A DNA stretch of 11,327 bases. It comes from an uncultured Prevotella sp. GTDB lineage: Bacteria > Bacteroidota > Bacteroidia > Bacteroidales > Bacteroidaceae. The notes under the pieces were generated by a model, which was given only the letters and a program-made list of their open reading frames with translations, ran no database searches and was not told the DNA's origin. Made by a program: the position numbers and the translations under genes. Shown one piece after another: positions 1 to 8,543 of this stretch. The first letter of the stretch is position 1, and every line of letters begins with the position of its first letter. The DNA lies in contig CAMTJK010000098.1 in assembly GCA_947072805.1 (NCBI GenBank), forward strand, positions 1 through 11,327, read 5' to 3'.

Positions 1-81
1 GGTTACAAATCGAGGTTTGGGTGCCTATTAACACACGTTAAAGTAAAGATTTTTCTAAAATGTTAATGAAACTATAACGAT

Positions 82-97
82 AGTATTTCACAATACT
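82..97 (-). terminator. Weak hairpin downstream of the acyltransferase gene
   Basis: AGTATT (82-87) and AATACT (92-97) make a perfect 6-bp stem with a 4-nt loop, 46 nt beyond the acyltransferase stop. On the minus strand it is followed by T-containing but interrupted sequence, without a clean U-run. The stem is AT-rich and weak. It is the only terminator-like structure I see after the tract; the remaining bases 1-142 show no supportable gene. Confidence 0.3.
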
Positions 98-142
98 TCG
101 TGAGGGTGTCGTGCTCAATAAGGGTTGTTGTCGTCATAACGC

Positions 143-1258
143 TTATTTGCTGTTGCTGTTAAATCTTCCACAAAGCCGTTGCGCCGTCAGTGCTACGATG
201 TCGAAGATGAAGATGCGTACCTTGTCGATGAGCAGGCAGAACAGGCAGCAGGCAATCACGAGGGCAAAGCCATAACCTTTGAGCAGGGTGGGGTACAGAT
301 ACTGCATAAGCGGTTGGCAGACAAGGCTGTTGCTGGTGATGAGATAGATAGAAAGTATAGACGACGAGAAATAATTGACAACGGGAATGTGCGTGCTGTG
401 ACGTTCAGCCTCTATAATGCATCCTGCCGACAAGGCGAGCAGGGCGATGTTGTTGTTTGTGGCTACAAGGCCCATGATCGGACTGCAACTTGTGCCGCAC
501 ATGCTGAATATTACGGGTACTGCCGCCGTGAAGAACAAGCCGGCAGCTATGACAGCCTTCGTGTGGCGGATGAGGAAAGTGGGAGGATAGAGGCTTGTGT
601 AACGTGCTATGAGGTAGACGGAGAGTAGCAGTAAGAAGTTGTGATCGTTGTAGAAGCCTAAGAGATGGGCACCGTAGACGTAAATGATGATGCCTATGAC
701 GACATTGCGGAAGGCATGCCTGCCAATGCTCTTCACGCCGGCTTCTATGACGGGCGATACAAGGCAGAGCATGATGTAGCACGACATGAACCACAGCAGG
801 TCGAAGGCATGAAGCAGCGACAGTCCCGTCTTCAGTGTCATGTGGGTGTTGAGTGTCAGTTCTATGATGACGGCGTAGAAGATGGTTGTGAGAACGAGCA
901 GCATAATCTTGCGCCGGTTGATGCGTATGCCATAATAGCCGGAAATGAAGACGAAGCCAGTCACCCCCACTTGTCCGAGGCAGTTGAGGGCGAGGTGGAT
1001 GCATGTTTCCGGACTCCTTCCCAACTCAAAGATGTGGTACGGGTAAGGGCTTATGCCGAATCCGTAGATGTGTATGAGCAGTATGCCCGCCATGAAGAAG
1101 AAGCGTAACAGCTCTACCGACGAGTTGCGTTTTCTCTTGCCTTGTCCGTTAGCGTTGTCCGTGCGTAGGTTTCCTCTCTTGGCTTCCGTCGTTGATGCCG
1201 TGCGTACATGCTGTTTTGTGTGTTCTTGTGCCATGGTATGTCTTTCAGTATCTTTCAT
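143..1258 (-). CDS. Acyltransferase-3 family integral membrane protein
   Basis: The 371-residue product looks like a membrane acyltransferase of the AT3/OafA type (Pfam Acyl_transf_3), a family that moves acetyl or other acyl groups onto surface glycans or lipids. Seen: about ten hydrophobic segments between residues 48 and 350; the sequence ELLRFFFMAGILLIHIYG at 49-66, which fits the family's R-X10-H motif with R52 and H63; and FVFISGYYG at 102-110, common in this family. A basic, polar N-terminal stretch of about 45 residues precedes the first membrane segment. The start at 1258 is chosen because its ATG overlaps the addB stop by 4 nt (TCAT on the + strand at 1255-1258), matching the two preceding junctions; starts further upstream, up to 1306, would lie deeper inside addB, and Met9 at 1234 is an alternative. 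It is the last gene of the tract. The acceptor cannot be told from sequence. Family fairly sure, substrate unknown. Confidence 0.85.
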   Translation of the reverse strand: MKDTERHTMAQEHTKQHVRTASTTEAKRGNLRTDNANGQGKRKRNSSVELLRFFFMAGILLIHIYGFGISPYPYHIFELGRSPETCIHLALNCLGQVGVTGFVFISGYYGIRINRRKIMLLVLTTIFYAVIIELTLNTHMTLKTGLSLLHAFDLLWFMSCYIMLCLVSPVIEAGVKSIGRHAFRNVVIGIIIYVYGAHLLGFYNDHNFLLLLSVYLIARYTSLYPPTFLIRHTKAVIAAGLFFTAAVPVIFSMCGTSCSPIMGLVATNNNIALLALSAGCIIEAERHSTHIPVVNYFSSSILSIYLITSNSLVCQPLMQYLYPTLLKGYGFALVIACCLFCLLIDKVRIFIFDIVALTAQRLCGRFNSNSK

Positions 1259-4200
1259 TCCTTTTGCTTCTCGCCGCATATCTGCCTGTATACACATTGT
1301 GCGCATACGCTTTCGTCGCCGGAGGGGAGGAATGGTTTTGTAGTGTCGAATATCTCGCCGACCACGCTTTTAAGCTGTGCCATGAATTCCCCGGAGTGCT
1401 CTTTGATGTCCCTTACAGGTATTTTGCTTAGACATAATGTAGGGTCGTAGTCTTGTCCGGCGGCGTGCTGTATGAAGAGCAGTGCCGGGCTTACGGGCAG
1501 TCTGCGCGGATTGTCTTTTGCCGACTCGCTCACTATCTTGCTGTACAGGAACGTCTGCAGGTAGTAGTCGCTGTGCTTGCGTATGTTTTCTTTGCTGAAA
1601 ATGTCGCCGATGTCGGCAAGTTGGGTGCCATTTTTGCTGCCCGTCTTGTAGTCTATGACCCTTATGCGCTCGCCCGAGCCGTCGTTTACGCTGTCGAGCC
1701 GGTCTATTCTTCCCCCCACGGTGGTGGTGAACGACAGTTTTCCTGCCGTGATGTCCATCATTTCCACGACATCGGTTTCCAGTCCCACTATGTCGAATGG
1801 CGCGAGCTGCATGTCTATTTTGAGCAGACGCTTCAGATATGTTATTATTACCTCGCGGTTTATCAGCTGCAGACCGTTGTATTCGGGTCCGGTACCGTTT
1901 TCCGGCGTGGTGTGGAACAGCTCTTCGCAGAACACCCTGTCCACTATCCTTTCTATTTCGGCGTCGTGTGTCAGCAGCCACTCCAGTTCCTTCTTGTGTA
2001 TGTGCGGTCCTCTCTGTGTAAGTCGTTCGTATATGAGTTGCGCCGAGTCGTGGAATATGTTTCCGAACAGTCTGTTGTCTATCTCATCGTTGTCGTTGTC
2101 GTCGGGTTCCCATATTCCGCACACGTAGTTGTAGTAGAACAGCTTGCCACATCTTATGTATCTGTTTATGGCAGTCGGCGTGAGCAGCGGTTTCGGTTTG
2201 TCGTTGCCGCCCTTCCATTCGAAGCGTTCCATCATCTTTGCCACCATTTCCGCCGTCTTTTCCACTGCTTCCGGCACGAACACTTTGGGCTGTTGTCCCG
2301 GCGCCAGGGTGTTTCGCGATATGTTGTGTCCGCTTTCCACGAGCATCTGCAGCATGAAGCGGCTCATCTCTCCAGTCGAGCCGTTTTCGGTAGAGGTGTT
2401 GTAGATGATGGTCACGTCCGATGCCCTTTGCAGCAGCCTGTAGAAGTAGTAGGCGAAGATGGCCACCTTGTTGTCTATGGTTGTAAGTTCGTGTGCCTTG
2501 CGTATGCTGTACGGTATCAGCGATGTGTCGTTCACCCCTTTGGGCATGTTTCCTTCATTTGCAGAGAGCAGCAGTACGTGGTCGAAGTCGATGTTGCGCG
2601 TCTCGAGAACCCCCATCACCTGTATTCCCTCTGCCGGTTCGCCGTGGAAGGGTATTGCCGTTGAGCTCATCAGTTGTCCGATCAGGCGTTGCAGTGTCAG
2701 CACATCCACTATCAGGTCGCCCGAGTCGATGAGTGCCTCGAGGCGGTTGAGCAGTGTGAAGCATCTGAATATGGCTTCCTTGAACAGCTGGTCGTCGCTC
2801 TCGCCTGCGTTTGAGGCGACAAGCTTCACCATTGCTATGAGCCATTTCACTATTTTACCTGTAAGTGTGTCGGAATCGTATGAGTAGATGTCGGTGAAGA
2901 GCAAGGCTGTGCCCTTGTCGGTGGCGAGCACCTCGCGGCTTGGATAGTATATGCGCGAATTGACGTTCAGTTCGATATAGAGTTGGTTGTAGTCCGGCGA
3001 TATGAACTTCATGTAAGGATGCCGCAGTATTGCGTTCACGTTCTGCAGCCTGTATTTTTCCGCGTGCGCAATGTATCCGTTGGTCTGCATGTCGGTGAGC
3101 AGTGTGAGCAACGATGCCATTGGCGACAGCGACAGTTGCCATCCCGTTGTTATGTTCACCTTTTGCACCTCTTCCGGCAGACAGTGTATTACGGAGGTCA
3201 GCAGGTTTTCGTCGCACATCACCACGGCGGTGCGTCTTCCGCAGTCCGCCCTTCCATTCTCTTTCAGCCATTGGCTCACATATCTTGCCTGTATGTTCTC
3301 CGTCGAAGCCGAGATGAACGTTATGTCCTTGTGTTTTCTGAAGTTGCCGTATATGGCATCGTCGCTGCAGTCCAGCTCGTTCGGGTAGTCCTCCAGGTAG
3401 GCGGCTATATAGTGTCCCGCTTCGTGGTGTGTTCCGCCCCTTGTGCCCTGCCGGTGCAGTCTGTCGGTCATGTAGTAATTGTCGAAGTCCCAGTAGAAGC
3501 GTGCCTTTCCTTCCTTTTTCAGTCGTGTGAAAAGTCTCTGTTCCACCTTTTGCAGCATGTTGAATCCCACGAAGATATACGTGTCGTAATCGAACGTTAC
3601 GCTTTCATCCTCAGCCACGCTTCTGTACAGAGCCCCCTCGTAGGCAAGTCCCTGCCTGTCGAGCATGTCATTGAAGCTGCTGTATATGTCGTACAGTCGG
3701 CTCCACATGTTGAGGAATCTGCGTTTCAGTTCCGAGTTGTGTTCGTCGCTGAAGTTGCTGAAGAAGGTCTTTATCATTTCCTTCTGTTCGGGTGTCAGGT
3801 ACGACACGTCGTCCATTTCGTGCAGGTCTCTCACGTTGGCAAGCACCTTGTCTGCCCTTGCCATGTTCTTGTCAATGTCGTCGAAGTCGGCAATCATCAG
3901 CTCCCCCCAGCTGTAGAATCTGTCAAGCGATTCGGTGCTTCCGGTGCATTGTGTGTAGCATTTGTGCAGGTCGCACACCAGTTTGATGCTGTCGGCTACT
4001 GTCTTTTGCGAGTGTCGCCTGAACAGTTCGCTGATGGTGATGTATGCCGGGCTCCATATCGGTTTTCCTGCCAATTTTACGAGATGCTCGTTGAGAAACA
4101 GTGCTGCCCTCTTGTTGGGGAAAACCACTGCCACGTGCGACAGGTCGCTGCCGTATTTCTTCAGTATGTCTTGTGCCACATATTCCAGAAACGTCTTCAT
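1255..4200 (-). CDS. addB: AddB-like PD-(D/E)XK nuclease subunit with predicted 4Fe-4S cluster
   Basis: The 981-residue product is the likely AddB partner of the adjacent AddA in the helicase-nuclease that resects double-strand DNA ends for RecA-dependent repair. Seen: a C-terminal RecB-type nuclease domain with H717 (GNIFHDSAQ), GRIDRLD at 830-836 giving D833, and VIDYKTG at 848-854 giving D850 and K852, then Q882 and Y886 in the helix that follows. Four cysteines, C684 in YIRCGKLFYY and C966, C969, C975 in CAQCVYRQIC, have the C...CX2CX5C layout that binds a 4Fe-4S cluster in AddB and Cas4. The N-terminus (AVVFPNKRAALFLNEHL, 24-40) has no GxxGxGK Walker A, unlike Bacillus AddB, so this subunit probably does not hydrolyse ATP. 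Residues about 525-556 resemble a degenerate helicase motif V. Its ATG overlaps the addA stop by 4 nt at 4197-4200. The symbol follows context and domain content; many databases would call it only a PD-(D/E)XK nuclease family protein. Confidence 0.92.
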   Translation of the reverse strand: MKTFLEYVAQDILKKYGSDLSHVAVVFPNKRAALFLNEHLVKLAGKPIWSPAYITISELFRRHSQKTVADSIKLVCDLHKCYTQCTGSTESLDRFYSWGELMIADFDDIDKNMARADKVLANVRDLHEMDDVSYLTPEQKEMIKTFFSNFSDEHNSELKRRFLNMWSRLYDIYSSFNDMLDRQGLAYEGALYRSVAEDESVTFDYDTYIFVGFNMLQKVEQRLFTRLKKEGKARFYWDFDNYYMTDRLHRQGTRGGTHHEAGHYIAAYLEDYPNELDCSDDAIYGNFRKHKDITFISASTENIQARYVSQWLKENGRADCGRRTAVVMCDENLLTSVIHCLPEEVQKVNITTGWQLSLSPMASLLTLLTDMQTNGYIAHAEKYRLQNVNAILRHPYMKFISPDYNQLYIELNVNSRIYYPSREVLATDKGTALLFTDIYSYDSDTLTGKIVKWLIAMVKLVASNAGESDDQLFKEAIFRCFTLLNRLEALIDSGDLIVDVLTLQRLIGQLMSSTAIPFHGEPAEGIQVMGVLETRNIDFDHVLLLSANEGNMPKGVNDTSLIPYSIRKAHELTTIDNKVAIFAYYFYRLLQRASDVTIIYNTSTENGSTGEMSRFMLQMLVESGHNISRNTLAPGQQPKVFVPEAVEKTAEMVAKMMERFEWKGGNDKPKPLLTPTAINRYIRCGKLFYYNYVCGIWEPDDNDNDEIDNRLFGNIFHDSAQLIYERLTQRGPHIHKKELEWLLTHDAEIERIVDRVFCEELFHTTPENGTGPEYNGLQLINREVIITYLKRLLKIDMQLAPFDIVGLETDVVEMMDITAGKLSFTTTVGGRIDRLDSVNDGSGERIRVIDYKTGSKNGTQLADIGDIFSKENIRKHSDYYLQTFLYSKIVSESAKDNPRRLPVSPALLFIQHAAGQDYDPTLCLSKIPVRDIKEHSGEFMAQLKSVVGEIFDTTKPFLPSGDESVCAQCVYRQICGEKQKE

Positions 4201-7200
4201 ACCTTTTCTGTTTTATTGCTGTAGACGTACCATATATAACCGTCTACGTTGTCGTTGCCCATTTCTTTGAGCAGTCTGATATACTCTTTTAGCTGTTCTC
4301 TGTAGCTCTCCTTGGGATTTCCGAACTTGAAGTCCACCACCGTCATGTGTTTTCCGTCGCTCATCACCCTATCGGGACGTCGTTTCACCACGTTGCCTTC
4401 GTCATCGGCGTATAGTATGTCACATTCGTTGTATAGTTTCCATTTGCCCGAGAACCATTCTGCCGGCAGTCCCGATGTCAGCCTTTTGCCTATCAGCGAA
4501 GCCATTTCCTTCAGGGTGGCGGTGTCGGCGAGTCCCTCGTTAGCCATGTTGCGCAGGGCTTTGTTCAGGTCGTCGGCCTTCTCTACTTGCGACAGCAGGT
4601 AGTGCAGCAGCTGTCCTTTCCTTATATATTCGTCGCTTCTGTTGCTGCCGTTGTCGTCCGTGCTGCTTTCGTCTTCTATAAACCTGCAGCTGCTGTTGCT
4701 CTGTACGAAGAGGGTGTGCTTGTTTACGTGCGCTTTGATGTCTGCAATTATCGGTTTCTGCGGTCTTGTGAAGATGTTTGCCGACGCCTTTGTGTGGTTG
4801 TCGGCCTCATTGCCGTGGCTGTTAGTGCCGGGTGTTGCCAATTCTCCCCATTCCATGACCATTGTTTCCTCCTCGTCATCTTCACCTTGCAGCGTACATC
4901 CGTTCAGAATTTTTGCTACACGGGGCAGACATTGCTCTATTGCCATCGAGCGTGAGTTTGAGGCGTTGCGTTTTCCCATCACGAAGAGCCGTTTTGCGGC
5001 GCGTGTGAAGGCCACATATAACAGGTTAAGGTTGTCCACGCAGTTTTGCAGCACCTCCTCTTTGTAGTCGTTTTCGAAGATGGTGCCCATCAGTCCGCTC
5101 CGGCTGTAGTCCACCGGTATGAGCGGCATTGCGTCAAACGGTCTCTCCTTTGGTTGGCACCATAGCACATTGCCGTGCCTCTGTTCCAGTTCCCAGTCGC
5201 AGAAGGGTATTATCACGTTGTCAAATTCCAGTCCCTTGCTTTTGTGTATTGATATTAGTCGTATGCCTTCGGTCTCGTTGCTCTGTATAGTCTTTGAGCA
5301 GATGCTGTTTTCCCACTCCTCCACAAACGAGTTTATGTCGGCAATGTTGTCTTGTGTGAATTTGTTCAGGTGGTCATAAAAAGCGCACAGGTACGCGCTT
5401 TGGCTGTTGAGCTTTTCAAGTTGGAATATTCTGAAAATCTCTTCGGCAAGATCGTAGAGAGGCATTGCTGCAAGCTCTTCTTTCCGCCTTTCATATTCCT
5501 CCGGCAGACAGTCAAATTCCTTTTCGTCACCGCTGTCGTTATGATCATCGCCGGCGGTCATGCGGTACGATTTTGACAGGTTTGCCCTTGCTATCATGTC
5601 GTCCGGATGTGTGATCAGCCTCATTGCCTGTATTATTGTATTCACAGCCGTCGAGGCGTCAAGGCGGAAAGCTTCGTCAGACACGATGGTTATGCCGGGC
5701 ATTTGCAATGTGAAATACTCGGCTATTACCGGTATGTGCCTGTTCAGTCTTACGAGTATGGCTATGTTGTTCTGCTTTTCGCCGCTGTCAATCAGTCGTT
5801 TCACGGTCTCCGTCAGCTCGTTCATCATCTCCTCCGTGTAGTTTTCCCCTTTTGGCAGTAGCTTTACGCATATATAACCCTTATCGGCGCAGCCTTTCTT
5901 GTGCTCCGGCAATTGCTGTTCCACGTCGGCATAGGCATTATGCAGCTGTTCCAGACTATGTTCGTCGCACACGTCGAGTGTTCCGCATTCGTGTTTTACC
6001 GCCTCCTTGAAGAAAGAGTTGTTGAACGTTATCACCCTTTGCGACGAGCGGTAGTTGGTTTGCAGCGATTTCACCTCGATGGTCTTGTCGGCGTTGTAAA
6101 ACTGCTTCTTTATGTCGTTAAGCAGTCGCCAGTCGCCCGAGCGCCATCGGTATATGCTCTGTTTCACGTCGCCCACCAGCAGGTTTGATGCATCTTCGCG
6201 GCTCATACATTCCGACAGTAGCACCTTGAAGTTGCGCCATTGCACCGAACTCGTGTCCTGAAACTCGTCTATCATCACATGTTCCAGTCGTGTGCCTATC
6301 TTTTCGAATATGAATGGCGTGTCGCTTCCGTCTATCAGTGAGTGCAGCAGTTGTTGCGTGTCGCTGAGCAGGAAGCGGTTGGCATCCTCGTTCAGTTCTC
6401 TCACCTTGTTTTCTATGTTTCCCAGCAGTCTCACCTTGTACAGATGTCTCAGTGTGAGCGTTGCCGAGGTGTAGCGTTTCCATTGTTCCGTGCGTTCGCA
6501 GACGGCACGCATGAGCAGTGGGATAAGGTTTTCGGTGGCGAGGCTTACTATGGCGTTGCGGCAGGGCGACGATTTCGAAGCCCATTTTTCGGCGTCCTCC
6601 ATGCAGTCCAGCACGCGGTTGCCCACTATGCTTTCGTCGAATATGCCTTTTTTCAGTTTTATGAAGAATCCTGCCACGCCGCTGTTTCTGTAAGCCAGGT
6701 CGTCGGTGGTCAGACCGTTGTCGGAGAGCGTTTTGATAAATTCGTCGGCCATGTCTGTCATCGTTTTCAGGGCGTCGTCGCGTTCCTGCCTCACGGTCTG
6801 TGCGAATTTGTTTATGTATCCCGGCTCGGTCATACATCTCCTCATCTCCTTGCCGTTCTCTTTGTATATGTCTTTAAAGATGTTTTTGCCGAACTTCTTT
6901 ATCTGTGTTATCACGTTCCAGCTCTTGTCGTCGTCGATGTTCTTGTTGATATACTCCATTATGAGTTTCAGCAAGTCGTTGTTTCTGTCGAGCTCTTCGA
7001 TAAGTCGGTCTACGGCAAACTCTTCCACCTGCGAGTCGTTAAGTTCTATGCGCAGGTTGGGCGTGAGGTCGAGTTCGCGTGCGAGGTTTCGCAGCACGGT
7101 CTGAAAAAAAGCGTCTATGGTTTCTATCCGGAAGTATCCGTAGTTGTGTATAAGCAGCGAAAGAGCCGTTTTTGCCCTTTGGCTTACGGCCTCTGTTGTC

Positions 7201-7445
7201 ATGTCGAGGTCGTTGCAGATGCGTTCGGTGTAGCTTTTCGAGTCATCGAGCTGTTTCCATATTCCGTACAACTGGCTCAATATTCTCATTTTCATTTCCT
7301 CCGTAGCTTTGTTGGTGAAAGTTACGGCGAGAATGTTGCGATAGTTCTGTGGATTCTTTATCAGCAGTTTTATGTATTCTGCAGCAAGGGTGAATGTCTT
7401 TCCGCTGCCGGCGCTTGCCTTGTAAACGGTGAGAGCTTTGTTCAT
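4197..7445 (-). CDS. addA: AddA-like UvrD/RecB-family helicase-nuclease
   Basis: The 1082-residue product is a superfamily 1A helicase fused to a RecB-type nuclease, the motor subunit of an AddAB complex that unwinds and degrades broken DNA ends. Seen in order: Walker A ASAGSGKT at 10-17; motif Ia VTFTNKATEEM at 41-51; Walker B DEFQD at 393-397; motif III LLVGDVKQSIYRWRSGD at 422-438; motif IV LQTNYRSS at 461-468; motif V ISIHKSKGLEFD at 731-742; motif VI LLYVAFTRAAKRL at 808-820; and a C-terminal nuclease domain with H948, D1025 (RRPDRV), D1038 and K1040 (VVDFKFG). All key residues appear intact. Acidic, low-complexity stretches at about 632-645, 854-862 and 922-939 are probably flexible linkers. 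An in-frame start at 7541 would add 32 residues inside proB; the start at 7445 is preferred because MNKALTVYKASAGSGKT puts the Walker A close to the N-terminus, as usual, and overlaps the proB stop by 4 nt. Confidence 0.94.
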   Translation of the reverse strand: MNKALTVYKASAGSGKTFTLAAEYIKLLIKNPQNYRNILAVTFTNKATEEMKMRILSQLYGIWKQLDDSKSYTERICNDLDMTTEAVSQRAKTALSLLIHNYGYFRIETIDAFFQTVLRNLARELDLTPNLRIELNDSQVEEFAVDRLIEELDRNNDLLKLIMEYINKNIDDDKSWNVITQIKKFGKNIFKDIYKENGKEMRRCMTEPGYINKFAQTVRQERDDALKTMTDMADEFIKTLSDNGLTTDDLAYRNSGVAGFFIKLKKGIFDESIVGNRVLDCMEDAEKWASKSSPCRNAIVSLATENLIPLLMRAVCERTEQWKRYTSATLTLRHLYKVRLLGNIENKVRELNEDANRFLLSDTQQLLHSLIDGSDTPFIFEKIGTRLEHVMIDEFQDTSSVQWRNFKVLLSECMSREDASNLLVGDVKQSIYRWRSGDWRLLNDIKKQFYNADKTIEVKSLQTNYRSSQRVITFNNSFFKEAVKHECGTLDVCDEHSLEQLHNAYADVEQQLPEHKKGCADKGYICVKLLPKGENYTEEMMNELTETVKRLIDSGEKQNNIAILVRLNRHIPVIAEYFTLQMPGITIVSDEAFRLDASTAVNTIIQAMRLITHPDDMIARANLSKSYRMTAGDDHNDSGDEKEFDCLPEEYERRKEELAAMPLYDLAEEIFRIFQLEKLNSQSAYLCAFYDHLNKFTQDNIADINSFVEEWENSICSKTIQSNETEGIRLISIHKSKGLEFDNVIIPFCDWELEQRHGNVLWCQPKERPFDAMPLIPVDYSRSGLMGTIFENDYKEEVLQNCVDNLNLLYVAFTRAAKRLFVMGKRNASNSRSMAIEQCLPRVAKILNGCTLQGEDDEEETMVMEWGELATPGTNSHGNEADNHTKASANIFTRPQKPIIADIKAHVNKHTLFVQSNSSCRFIEDESSTDDNGSNRSDEYIRKGQLLHYLLSQVEKADDLNKALRNMANEGLADTATLKEMASLIGKRLTSGLPAEWFSGKWKLYNECDILYADDEGNVVKRRPDRVMSDGKHMTVVDFKFGNPKESYREQLKEYIRLLKEMGNDNVDGYIWYVYSNKTEKV

Positions 7446-8521
7446 GTGGGGTTTTCCATATACAGATAATCGTAGTGTACGAGCGGTTTCACGTCGTGTT
7501 TGCCTATCAGTTTTGCCGCCTCTTCTGCCGCATAGGCACATCTTCCTATTGCCACGGCGTTGTCATGTTCATCTACTATCGACACAATGTCTCCTTCCTC
7601 GAAGTCGCCCTCCACAGCCGTCACTCCCACCATGAGCAGGCTTACCGCCTTTTCGCCTCTTAGTGCCTCTGCCGCCTTGTCGTTTATGCGTATCAGTCCT
7701 TTGGCGAAGCTGCCGCTGTGTGCTATCCATTTCTTCATGTTCGACACGTCAGAGCCGGCAGCCACAAATTCCGTGTGCAGTGTTGTCTCTGGGTGTTCCA
7801 TGAGATTGCGCAGTATGTCGTCGCGTTTGCCGTTGGCTATCACCACGCGTATTCCTTCTTCCGCCACGCGCCTTGCTATAGAGCACTTTGTGGTCATGCC
7901 GCCGCGTCCGAATCCGCTCTTTTCCTGCTGTATGTATTCGCTTAGGTTGCGTCCCGGTTCAACGCGGGCTATAACCTTCGAGTCGGGGTCGGCAGGCGAG
8001 CCGTTGTATATACCGTCGATGTTGCTGAGTATTATGAGTGCGTCGGCATCCATCATCGAGGCTATCAGTCCCGACAGTTCGTCGTTGTCGGTAAACATCA
8101 GCTCGGTAACGCTCACCGTGTCGTTCTCGTTTACTATGGGTATCACGCCATTGTCGAGCATTACAGTCATGCACGCCCTTTGGTTCAGGTATTCGCGTCT
8201 TGTTCCGAAGCTTTCCTTCATTGTCAGCACCTGTCCCACGTGTATGTGATATTCTCGGAACAGGTTGTAGTACAGGTTTATGAGCTTTGCCTGTCCGAGT
8301 GCCGAGAAGAGCTGTCGCTGTTCCACGCTGTCGAGTCGCTTGGTAACGTTTTTCAGTTCGCCTCTGCCGCTTGCCACGGCACCGCTCGATACAAGCACCA
8401 CCTCGTGTCCCTCTTTTCGCAGCCATGCCACCTGGTCTACTATTGCCGACATTCTTGTCACATCGAGTTTGCCGTCGTTGCGTGTCAGCACGTTGCTGCC
8501 TATTTTTATAACAAGTCTCAT
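7442..8521 (-). CDS. proB: Glutamate 5-kinase, first enzyme of proline synthesis
   Basis: The 359-residue product phosphorylates L-glutamate to gamma-glutamyl phosphate with ATP, in the cytoplasm. Seen: an N-terminal amino-acid-kinase domain (about 1-245) with KIGSNVL at 6-12, SSGAVASG at 45-52, NENDTVS at 131-137, FTDNDELSG at 143-151, LSNIDGIYNG at 165-174 and the glycine loop GRGGMTTK at 205-212. A C-terminal PUA-like domain (about 270-350) follows, with GLIRIN at 275-280 and GDIVSIVD at 310-317. The length is close to the two-domain family norm, Escherichia coli ProB being about 367 residues. Feedback inhibition by proline is expected from the family, but the sequence alone does not prove it here. 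The partner proA, often adjacent to proB, is absent. The gene starts 22 bp after the acyl-CoA ligase stop and its TGA overlaps the addA ATG at 7442-7445. Confidence 0.96.
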   Translation of the reverse strand: MRLVIKIGSNVLTRNDGKLDVTRMSAIVDQVAWLRKEGHEVVLVSSGAVASGRGELKNVTKRLDSVEQRQLFSALGQAKLINLYYNLFREYHIHVGQVLTMKESFGTRREYLNQRACMTVMLDNGVIPIVNENDTVSVTELMFTDNDELSGLIASMMDADALIILSNIDGIYNGSPADPDSKVIARVEPGRNLSEYIQQEKSGFGRGGMTTKCSIARRVAEEGIRVVIANGKRDDILRNLMEHPETTLHTEFVAAGSDVSNMKKWIAHSGSFAKGLIRINDKAAEALRGEKAVSLLMVGVTAVEGDFEEGDIVSIVDEHDNAVAIGRCAYAAEEAAKLIGKHDVKPLVHYDYLYMENPT

Positions 8522-8543
8522 ATCGGTGTGCCCGCTCTTGCCT

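Noticed and set aside
1259..1306. Extended start for the acyltransferase
   Set aside because: It would lie deep inside the 3' end of addB, while the ATG at 1258 makes the same 4-nt overlap as the other two junctions.
2983..4224. 413-codon + strand frame, with similar long ones at 1453-2664 and 6342-7469
   Set aside because: These are antisense to addB and addA, with no motif and no upstream promoter. Their residue composition is typical of reverse-complement shadows.
7446..7541. Extended start for AddA, adding 32 residues
   Set aside because: The extra residues are encoded within proB, are rich in R and T, and would push the Walker A loop away from the N-terminus. The ATGA overlap start at 7445 fits the family and the neighbouring junctions.
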